From NCBI GenBank assembly GCA_946543095.1, contig CAMNLO010000022.1, positions 1-11,674 on the forward strand: a stretch of DNA of 11,674 bases. Reading direction: 5' to 3'. The stretch comes from an uncultured bacterium. GTDB lineage: Bacteria > Bacillota > Clostridia > Lachnospirales > Lachnospiraceae. The notes beneath the pieces are model-generated. The model was not told where the DNA came from and ran no database searches. It worked only from the letters and a program-made list of their open reading frames with translations. The number at the start of each line of letters is the position of its first letter. The first letter of the stretch is position 1. This document shows positions 5,729 to 11,674 of this stretch, piece after piece. A program made the position numbers and the translations under genes.

Positions 5729-7006
5729 ATGGGTGCTGAAAGCTATCAATTTGAGGATCTGAAAAAAGAATACGGAAATTTCGCTTCTCCCGTGGCGGAG
5801 GTTCTGATCGACGGGGAGCCTCTGGGGGAAAACGATTACGGGATCTCCATCTCCGATCTGCGCATCGAGGAGACCTGCGGCTTTGAAGCCTCCATCGCCA
5901 GCTATATGATGTACAATGTGTTTGACGATGTGGCCACCCAGTACCGCTACAAGGCGGTGAAGAAGTATATCCAGCTGGGATCCGTGGTGGTGATCTACAT
6001 GGGCTATGATGCCGCAGTCAGAGAGGTGTTCCGGGGCTTTATCGCCAAGGTGAATTTTGTCTATGACGAGGACGATATCCCCGGGATCCGCATCACGGCC
6101 ATGGACTTAAAAGGCATTATGATGGCCAACAGCTATTCGAAGCAGTTCAAGGCCCAAAGCTATTCCGGGGCGGTGAAGGAGATCTTCCGGAACGAGCCCT
6201 ACAGCGCCATGCTCTCCCAGAACGCCCAGAACGCCATGCAGGATTCGCCCGGAGGAAGCGTGGGAGGAGGCGGCTCTCTCCCTGCGGGCGGAAGCGACAA
6301 GGCGGATGATTCCACCGCGGGAGTCATGATCACGGATGCCACCATCGAGGACACGCCGGATGCCAGCCAGAGCCAGCAGGGCGGCGGCGGAGGAGGCGAA
6401 GAGAACTCCAACAGGCAGAGCGAGAGCACCTACACCGTGGAAATGGTGGGGGAGAGCGACTACGAGTTTATCGTCAAGGCAGCGAAGAAATTCAATTTCG
6501 AGTTTTATATCCTGGGGGGCAGGATGGTGTTCCGCAAGGCGAAAAAGGACACCTCCACGCTGATGACCCTAAGCCCCGCCACCATGCTCCAGACCCTGGA
6601 CGTGGAATACGATATCACAGGGCTTGTAAGCTCCGTGGAGGTGCGGAATGTGGATCCCGGGAAGGGGAAGCTGCTCACCACCAAGAAAAAGAATTCCAAT
6701 AAGATCGGTTCCAAGGCGAAAAACCTGATCAAGAACATGGAGAAGGTCTTTATCGATCCCACGGCGGATTCCAAGGACGACACGGGCCACAGGGCGGAAT
6801 ATCTGCTGGAGGATATGGTGTACCGCTTCGGGACCCTCAGAGCCGGGATCATCGGCCTGCCGGAGCTGGTGCCGGGAAAATTCATCGACCTGAAGGATCT
6901 GGGGGACACGGTGGACAACACCTATTACATCATGAGCGTGATCCACACCATGAACAAGGACGGTATCTTCCGCACCGAGATCGTGGGGAAGGCCGCAAAA
7001 GTTTAG
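5729..7006 (+). CDS. Baseplate hub protein, gp27 / VgrG N-terminal half (Afp8-like)
   Basis: This 425-residue protein matches the gp27-like hub (late control D / VgrG N-terminal) pattern. The first beta domain contains VAEVLIDGEPL and ends near VFRGFIAKVNFVYDEDDIPGIRITAMDLKG, where the last segment corresponds to the family's 'G.i......D....i.v.A.D'. The second domain restarts at YTVEMVGESDYEFIVKAAKK and FEFYILGGRMVFRKAKKD. An unusual Gly/Ser/Asp linker separates them at about residues 170-232, with runs such as GGSVGGGG and GGGGGG. In VgrG and Afp8 the hub is fused to the OB-fold spike; here the spike is the next, separate gene, as in T4 gp27/gp5. SD AAGGTGA overlaps the previous stop and lies about 6-8 nt before ATG5729. 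Confidence 0.85.
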   Translation: MGAESYQFEDLKKEYGNFASPVAEVLIDGEPLGENDYGISISDLRIEETCGFEASIASYMMYNVFDDVATQYRYKAVKKYIQLGSVVVIYMGYDAAVREVFRGFIAKVNFVYDEDDIPGIRITAMDLKGIMMANSYSKQFKAQSYSGAVKEIFRNEPYSAMLSQNAQNAMQDSPGGSVGGGGSLPAGGSDKADDSTAGVMITDATIEDTPDASQSQQGGGGGGEENSNRQSESTYTVEMVGESDYEFIVKAAKKFNFEFYILGGRMVFRKAKKDTSTLMTLSPATMLQTLDVEYDITGLVSSVEVRNVDPGKGKLLTTKKKNSNKIGSKAKNLIKNMEKVFIDPTADSKDDTGHRAEYLLEDMVYRFGTLRAGIIGLPELVPGKFIDLKDLGDTVDNTYYIMSVIHTMNKDGIFRTEIVGKAAKV

Positions 7007-7092
7007 GGAAACGCTGATTACGCACTAAAGTGGTACTTATTATCGATCTGTAAGCACGCATTTGCGTAAGTTTTGAAAGGATTCGCATAAAA
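7007..7092 (+). other. 86-nt spacer before the spike gene with a short hairpin
   Basis: The only obvious structure is ACGC (7056-7059) pairing with GCGT (7064-7067) around ATTT, a weak 4-bp stem that is unlikely to be a terminator. GAAAGGA (7075-7081) is the probable ribosome binding site, 11 nt before ATG7093. I see no convincing promoter. Confidence 0.3.
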
Positions 7093-7938
7093 ATGGCACT
7101 TTTTGACGTCATCGAGGACATCTCCGAAAAGAATATCATCAAGACCGAGACCGGCGACAACCGGATCTTCGGCGTGGTCCTGGGAGAGGTGGTGGACAAT
7201 TTCAATGAAAAGCGCAAGGGCAGGATCTGCGTTTCCATCCACACCAGGGACCAGAACGCCAATGTACTGAAATGGGCGAGAGTGGCCATGCCCTATCTGG
7301 GGAAGGACTGGGGCCATTACTTTATCCCGGAGATCGGGGATCAGGTCCTGGTGGTCTTTGAGCAGGGAAATATCGAAAAGCCCTATGTCATCGGCTGCAT
7401 CCCCAAGGACACGGACAACTTCATCAAAGAGGTGAAGGGGGCGGACGACAACAATAAAAACCCGGCGAATCCCCACAAGAAGATCAAGACAAAACACGGA
7501 AACACCCTGTATTTCCTGGATGCCTTAGAGGGAGACGGCACCAAGGACAAGATCCAGCTCTTCACCGCGGGGGACGGCAAGACCGGCCAGCACTTGCTTG
7601 AGATGGACAATGAAAACAAGGAGATGAAGCTAAAGGACAAGGATGAGAACTGCCTTTTGGAGATGAAGACCGAGAAGGGCAATATCACCTTAAAGGCCGC
7701 GGAAAAGATCACCATCAAGGCAGGGGACAAGATCACCATCGTCCTAAACGGCACCAACGGCAAGATCACCGTGGACACCACGGATGTGAGCCTTTCCGCC
7801 CAGGGGCAGTTAAAGCTAAATGCCACGGGCAAGGCAGAGCTTTCCGGCGCCAATATCAATATCGAGTCCTCCGCCAGCCTGAAGCTAAATGCCAACGGCA
7901 TGACCACGGTGGGAGGCAATCTGATCAAGCTGGGATAA
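7093..7938 (+). CDS. Baseplate spike protein, gp5 OB-fold plus beta-helix (VgrG C-terminal half)
   Basis: This 281-residue spike completes the VgrG unit begun by the upstream hub gene. Residues ~15-105 form the gp5/VgrG OB-fold: GVVLGEVVDNFNEKRKGRICVSI, then VAMPYLGKDWGHYFIPEIGDQVLVVFEQGN and PYVIGCIP. After a Lys-rich linker comes KHGNTLYFLDALEG, the entry to the spike. Residues ~165-281 show short alternating hydrophobic/polar repeats (NITLKAAEKITIKAGDKITI, LKLNATGKAELSGANINIES), typical of the intertwined beta-helix of cell-puncturing spikes. It ends GGNLIKLG with no PAAR domain and no lysozyme or other enzyme insert. A separate PAAR tip would have to be encoded elsewhere. The long spacers on both sides set this gene apart from its tightly packed neighbours. 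Confidence 0.88.
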   Translation: MALFDVIEDISEKNIIKTETGDNRIFGVVLGEVVDNFNEKRKGRICVSIHTRDQNANVLKWARVAMPYLGKDWGHYFIPEIGDQVLVVFEQGNIEKPYVIGCIPKDTDNFIKEVKGADDNNKNPANPHKKIKTKHGNTLYFLDALEGDGTKDKIQLFTAGDGKTGQHLLEMDNENKEMKLKDKDENCLLEMKTEKGNITLKAAEKITIKAGDKITIVLNGTNGKITVDTTDVSLSAQGQLKLNATGKAELSGANINIESSASLKLNANGMTTVGGNLIKLG

Positions 7939-7945
7939 GGAAGGT

Positions 7946-7977
7946 GCGCCGGGGAGTGTCTTTTTTCCTCCGGGCGC
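7946..7977 (+). terminator. Strong hairpin after the spike gene; possible attenuator
   Basis: GCGCC (7946-7950) pairs with GGCGC (7973-7977), and GGAG (7953-7956) pairs with CTCC (7968-7971), with a small internal loop between and a loop containing six Ts. It begins 7 nt after the spike stop. No T run follows the stem, so it does not look like a complete intrinsic terminator. Partial attenuation or protection of the upstream mRNA end is possible. Confidence 0.4.
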
Positions 7978-7984
7978 GTATATA

Positions 7985-8041
7985 TATGATAACAGGGTCA
8001 AAAGGTTTAATGTTCACAGGTTTGACATTCGCGAGTTGAAC
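7985..8041 (+). promoter_or_regulatory. Structured leader before the gp25-like gene; weak promoter candidate
   Basis: This stretch lies inside the 122-nt gap 7939-8060. TATGAT (7985-7990) resembles a -10 box, but no good -35 box lies at the right distance upstream. GTCAAA (7997-8002) pairs with TTTGAC (8021-8026), and GTTCA (8012-8016) with TGAAC (8037-8041). These are alternative short stems. The arrangement could be a local promoter or a translational leader; evidence is weak. Confidence 0.2.
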
Positions 8042-8060
8042 GCAGGGAACGGAGGCGAAT

Positions 8061-8522
8061 ATGCCCGACAAATCATTTTTGGGACAGGGGATGAAATTCC
8101 CGCCCACCATCAATCCGGCCACGGGCAAATTTGAGACGGTGTCCGAAGAGCAGAGCGTCAGGGAGTCGGTCTATCTTCTTCTGATGACCCAGAAGACCGA
8201 GCGGCCCATGCGTCCGGAATTCGGCACCAACCTGATGTCCTACACCTTCCTGGATCTGGGGACCACAATGCTCAACATGGTCATCAGGACCCTCAGGGAT
8301 CAGCTGACGGTGCAGGAGCCCAGGATTCAGGATGTGGAGATCACGGCGGACACAAAGAGCCGTCCCGGAGCCATTTTGTTTGACATCGAGTACACAGTGC
8401 GGGCCACAAACGTGCGCGATAATCTGGTATTCCCGTTTTATATGAACGCGCAGGTGGAGACAGAGGGAGAGGAACCGGAGGAATATGAACCAGAGGAGAT
8501 CATCCAGGAAATTACAGATTGA
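8061..8522 (+). CDS. gp25-like baseplate wedge protein (GPW/gp25 family, Afp9-like)
   Basis: This 153-residue protein belongs to the GPW/gp25 family, which forms the innermost wedge component and provides the handshake template on which the first sheath ring assembles. Seen directly: a helical segment EEQSVRESVYLLLMTQKTERPMRPEFGTNL with the family's E-R-P.R.PEFG signature (residues 47-55), a long helix after it, and a final strand pair DIEYTVRATNVRDNLVFPF. The last ~20 residues form a very acidic tail (VETEGEEPEEYEPEEIIQEITD). Part of this tail is encoded by the 38 nt shared with the next gene, so it may exist partly because of the overlap. GGAGG (8051-8055) lies 5 nt before ATG8061, a strong start. 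Confidence 0.9.
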   Translation: MPDKSFLGQGMKFPPTINPATGKFETVSEEQSVRESVYLLLMTQKTERPMRPEFGTNLMSYTFLDLGTTMLNMVIRTLRDQLTVQEPRIQDVEITADTKSRPGAILFDIEYTVRATNVRDNLVFPFYMNAQVETEGEEPEEYEPEEIIQEITD

Positions 8523-11500
8523 TCCGAGGACAGCGGCGGATATCGAAAAAAAGATCGCCGAGCTGGCAGCCTGCTACGATACGGGCTGGCACTACGACCC
8601 GGAGGATCCCGATATCGGTGTGGCCCTGGCAAAGATCTTTGCCACCCAGATGGAAGAGAACATCGGTCTGGAGAATGATGTCTTAAACCGCTACCACACC
8701 GAGTTCATCAACCTGCTGGACATTTCGCTGCTTCCCGCCAAGCCTGCCAGCAGTGTCGTGGTGGCAAGCCTGATCGACGACGCCCTCTCCGGGGCCTTTC
8801 TGGAGAAGGGCACAAAGCTGTTTTCCGATGCGGATGAGCCTGTTATCTTTGAAACGGACAACGGCGTCTATGTCACGGGAGCCAGGATCAGCGCCGCCTA
8901 TATGACGGACCTGGAGGACGGGACTTTGGTGCCCTTGTTAGGGAGATTCCAGCCCCCCGAGATCCCGGGAGAGCTGGGGAGCCCCCGGGAGGAGTCCTCT
9001 GCCCTGGAGGATGACGCCTCCGTGGACGAGGAAGAATCCGGAGAAGAGAAGGAAAAGGATAACCTGAAGCCTGCCCCTTCCCGGGACCACAGAGGAGACT
9101 TCCCCTTCTTAAGGCGCATCCAGCCGGATACCGGGGATGACAATGATGAGCTTTTGGACAGAGCCCCGACGCTGCGTCCCTTCACGTTATTCGGAGAGCA
9201 CGACGGGATCGAGCGCAATGTTTTGCTGATGTACCATTCCACAGTCTTTGACGTGGAGAATGAGAGCATTTATTTCAGCTTTTCCGATGCGGAAAAGCTG
9301 GTGGAGGATATCAACGAAGGCAGGGTCCAGTTCGGCTATGTCTCCGCTGCGGGCATCACTGCCGTGGACAGCGTGGAAGCCCTGGATGACGGCAGGACCT
9401 TTGTGGTGAAAAAGAGTGAGGAGTGCCGCAGGGTCCCTATCGGTGAGAAGGAGTATTCCGTATTTCTTCTCATCGCAAAAGGCCCTGTGGAAGCCGCCAG
9501 AAAAGCCGGGAAGATCACCCTTTCCTCCTCCGGGGCGCCTGCCCCTGCGGAAAGCGTTTCCGACGGACAAAATGATTTTGAACCGAATTCCTTTGCTCCC
9601 TTCTCGGACACCCTTTCCCTGTATGCGGAATGCTTTATCGGGATGAATTCCTATTTCTCAAAGTCGGGCGCCAATATCACCATGGCCTTTGACGTGAGCT
9701 TCGAAGAGCACCGCCTCACCATGACTCCCGAGCAGCTGGATGAATCCTTAAAGATCATCAAGAGAAAGCCCCGGATCATCAGCAAGGAGGTCAGCGCGGA
9801 TTCCCGTGCGGAAGAGGTGGCTCTGGAATATTTCAACGGGACAGGCTGGAAAAAGCTTCCCCTGGTCGGTGATGTCCGTGCCCTGTTTGCCATGGAAAAG
9901 GCCGGCAGGGTGGAATTACGCTTTGTCTGCCCTTCCGACTGGCAGGAAACCTCTGCCGGAGCCTTTAACGGAAAGATCCTGCGGCTGCAGCTTCTGAAGG
10001 CGGATAACTGCTATTTAAGGCCCTGCGTGCATCACTATCCGGTGATGAAGAATCTGACCATCGCCTATGAGTATCCCCAGGACTACACGATCCCTTCCCT
10101 CCTGGAGGTCATCGCCGGGACAAAGAAGTACGATCTGACCCCGAAGATGAAAAACCCGAAGGGTTTTGTGACCTTCCGTCAGAGCGAATATCATGACGAT
10201 GCCCTGTATCTGTGCTTTTCCAAGGCCCTGGAGGACGGGCCCATCAGCCTTTTATTCGAGCTGGAGGACGCCGCCCGGTTTGAGGAGCTGAAGTGCAGAT
10301 TCGAATATATGACCTCGGACGGCTTTAAGATCCTGAAGGTCTCCGATCAGACCCAGGATTTCACCAGATCCGGTGTGGTGCGGTTTATTCCGCCCCCGGA
10401 TATGTTCAACACGGTGCTGGAAGGGCAGAAGGGCTACTGGATCCGGATCGTCCGGGGCAAGCGCCAGAGCGAAAACGAAAACATCTTTGATCTGCCCAAA
10501 ATCCGGAATATCTATCTGAATGCGGTGTCCGTCTCCAATATCGAGACGCTGGGGATCATGGATCTCTATGTAAATACCCTGGAGCCCAATATGCGGTTCG
10601 GCTTAAGCGCCACCAATATCCTGGACGCCGAGGTGTGGGTCAACGAGATCACCAGCTTCTCCAGGGATGAGATGAAGCGAAGGCTTTTGGAGGATCCGGA
10701 TAACAACTACGCGGAATTCGATATGATGGGGAATTTCACCGCCTTCTACACCAAATGGGAAGAGGTGACCCATTTCTCGGAGGCTGCCCATCCCAGGGTC
10801 TATATCCTGGACCGCTTAAGGAACCAGCTGATCTTCGGCGACGGCGTGGAAACCTATTTCCCCAGGGTCATGGACGATACGGCGATCCGGGTGCGGATCA
10901 GGCGTTCCGGCGGCGAGAGCGGCAATGTGGACGTGGGAAGCATCGACACCTCCATGTCCTACCTGATGTATATCGGGAATCTCTATAACCCGGTTCGGGC
11001 CTACGGCGGCTCCAACATCGAGAATATCGACGAGGCGCTGCAAAGAGGCGCCAATATCCTAAGCTCCGGGGACAGACTGGTCAGCCTTGAGGACTACAAG
11101 CGGGGCATCCTGTCCTATTCCGACACCATCGACCAGGTCCGCGGGGTCACGGGAGTGGCCATGGACGGGACGGAAACAGAGTCGGACATCTGGTTTGTGC
11201 TCCTGATGAAGGAGTTTGCGGACGGTTCCTTTGCCTTCCACCAGATCGTGGGGGGCCTGAAGAAATATCTGTTAGCGCATTCCGAGGTGACGGTCACAGA
11301 GGAGCGGCTGCATATCGTGGAGCCCATTTTCGTGGCGGTTTCCGTGGAGGTGTGGGTCAGCGTCATCGATATGGACGACAGCTTTGAGCTGCAGCCCCTG
11401 ATGAACGCGGTGATGGAGGAATACTTGAATCCCACGGGCTTAGAGTACGGAAAAGGCTGGCGCATCGGCACGCTGCCGAAGAAATCCCAGCTTCTGATGC

Positions 11501-11661
11501 GGCTGAACATCTTAAAGAGCAGGGCCATGGTCAAGCGGTCCATGATCACCGTCAGCTATCGGGACAGCAATGGATTCCATGAGGCGGATCTGGACGATGT
11601 GGAAGTGACGCCCTTCATGCTGCCGGTGAGCGGACAGCACAAGGTTCACGTGATGTACTGA
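8485..11661 (+). CDS. Large baseplate wedge protein, gp6 / BaseplateJ-like (Afp11-like)
   Basis: This 1058-residue protein matches the long 'putative baseplate assembly protein' family of CIS, which links wedges into the ring around the hub. The N-terminus has the expected 'IDPRTAADIEKKIAELAACY' opening and DPDIGVALAKIFATQMEENI. A mid-C-terminal BaseplateJ-type core contains LIFGDGVETYFP, then IRVRIRRSGGESGNV (about 780-822), and the end shows LEDYKRGILSY and GLEYGKGWRIGTLPKKSQ. An acidic, proline/serine-rich, probably disordered insert lies at about residues 156-229. The gene starts inside the gp25-like gene (38-nt overlap) with GGAGG (8477-8481) 3 nt before ATG8485, which points to translational coupling and equal wedge stoichiometry. 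Confidence 0.88.
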   Translation: MNQRRSSRKLQIDPRTAADIEKKIAELAACYDTGWHYDPEDPDIGVALAKIFATQMEENIGLENDVLNRYHTEFINLLDISLLPAKPASSVVVASLIDDALSGAFLEKGTKLFSDADEPVIFETDNGVYVTGARISAAYMTDLEDGTLVPLLGRFQPPEIPGELGSPREESSALEDDASVDEEESGEEKEKDNLKPAPSRDHRGDFPFLRRIQPDTGDDNDELLDRAPTLRPFTLFGEHDGIERNVLLMYHSTVFDVENESIYFSFSDAEKLVEDINEGRVQFGYVSAAGITAVDSVEALDDGRTFVVKKSEECRRVPIGEKEYSVFLLIAKGPVEAARKAGKITLSSSGAPAPAESVSDGQNDFEPNSFAPFSDTLSLYAECFIGMNSYFSKSGANITMAFDVSFEEHRLTMTPEQLDESLKIIKRKPRIISKEVSADSRAEEVALEYFNGTGWKKLPLVGDVRALFAMEKAGRVELRFVCPSDWQETSAGAFNGKILRLQLLKADNCYLRPCVHHYPVMKNLTIAYEYPQDYTIPSLLEVIAGTKKYDLTPKMKNPKGFVTFRQSEYHDDALYLCFSKALEDGPISLLFELEDAARFEELKCRFEYMTSDGFKILKVSDQTQDFTRSGVVRFIPPPDMFNTVLEGQKGYWIRIVRGKRQSENENIFDLPKIRNIYLNAVSVSNIETLGIMDLYVNTLEPNMRFGLSATNILDAEVWVNEITSFSRDEMKRRLLEDPDNNYAEFDMMGNFTAFYTKWEEVTHFSEAAHPRVYILDRLRNQLIFGDGVETYFPRVMDDTAIRVRIRRSGGESGNVDVGSIDTSMSYLMYIGNLYNPVRAYGGSNIENIDEALQRGANILSSGDRLVSLEDYKRGILSYSDTIDQVRGVTGVAMDGTETESDIWFVLLMKEFADGSFAFHQIVGGLKKYLLAHSEVTVTEERLHIVEPIFVAVSVEVWVSVIDMDDSFELQPLMNAVMEEYLNPTGLEYGKGWRIGTLPKKSQLLMRLNILKSRAMVKRSMITVSYRDSNGFHEADLDDVEVTPFMLPVSGQHKVHVMY

Positions 11662-11666
11662 TTGCA

Positions 11667-11674
11667 ATGGAAAC
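11667..11674 (+). CDS. Possible start of the next gene (cut by the window edge)
   Basis: ATG GAA AC begins 5 nt after the TGA of the gp6-like gene. In Afp/PVC order a gp7-like wedge protein (Afp12) would come next. There is no strong ribosome binding site; GTGAT at 11650-11654 is the only candidate, so re-initiation after the preceding stop would be needed. Confidence 0.25.

Noticed and set aside
7383-7928. 181-codon minus-strand frame that looks membrane-like
   Set aside because: Its hydrophobicity is an antisense artefact of the Lys/Thr-rich beta-helix spike.
8022-8027. Perfect TTGACA -35 box before the gp25-like gene
   Set aside because: No -10-like hexamer is found 16-18 nt downstream (8044-8051 is GC-rich), and the bases are also part of an inverted repeat.
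8547-8553. A AAA AAG heptamer near the start of the gp6-like gene
   Set aside because: It is in phase, but the -1 frame closes after about 40-45 codons without recognisable sequence. It is explained by the Glu-Lys-Lys codons of the conserved N-terminus.
1-11674. tRNA, rRNA, CRISPR array, IS element or phage attachment site
   Set aside because: No cloverleaf, regularly spaced repeats, transposase-like frame or terminal repeats were seen by reading the sequence.

Overview
This window is the baseplate half of a contractile injection system (CIS), a phage-tail-like machine of the eCIS / antifeeding-prophage (Afp) / PVC type. All genes lie on the + strand in what looks like one operon. No capsid, terminase, portal, integrase or lysis gene is visible, so a dedicated injection-system locus is more likely than a prophage, although the window shows only part of the cluster. 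Moderate-to-high GC, strong AGGAGG-like ribosome binding sites and the protein style suggest a Gram-positive anaerobe, probably a gut clostridium such as a Lachnospiraceae member. This host call is an inference.

Layout. (1) Positions 1-46 may carry the last 14 codons of an upstream gene, in this gene order perhaps a tube or sheath gene. A long GC-rich hairpin follows (46-95). (2) 116-478 encodes a gp26/E-like tail assembly protein. The small DUF6760-like frame that follows (to 699) has no usable start of its own. It is joined to the first gene by an in-phase canonical -1 slippery heptamer, AAATTTT at 457-463, so the pair looks like a programmed-frameshift assembly-chaperone pair (compare lambda G/GT and P2 E/E'). 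(3) 712-1206 is a gp19-fold tube or tube-initiator protein (Afp5-like). (4) 1266-3842 encodes an 858-residue Q/N/E-rich helical protein that I do not recognise. Its context makes a tape-measure or internal structural role plausible. (5) 3846-4781 and 4794-5717 are two tandem paralogues with the Afp7-type CIS tube/hub-adaptor domain, both lacking a visible LysM domain. (6) 5729-7006 (gp27-like hub) and 7093-7938 (gp5-like OB-fold plus beta-helix spike) are two separate genes that together correspond to VgrG/Afp8. (7) 8061-8522 is a gp25-like baseplate wedge protein. (8) 8485-11661 is a large gp6/BaseplateJ-like wedge protein (Afp11-like), and an ATG just after it may begin an Afp12-like gene.

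How they work together. Spike and hub form the centre of the baseplate, the Afp7-like adaptors and the gp19-like initiator connect the hub to the inner tube, and gp25 and gp6-like proteins form the wedges that hold and trigger the sheath. The frameshift pair would act during assembly. Sheath, ATPase, terminator cap, PAAR tip, fibres and toxins are not in this window.

Most genes are separated by 0-15 nt or overlap. The exceptions are the spacers around the tube-initiator/858-aa junction (59 nt) and either side of the spike gene (86 and 122 nt), which contain predicted RNA hairpins. The most notable observation is the -1 frameshift signal in a CIS cluster.
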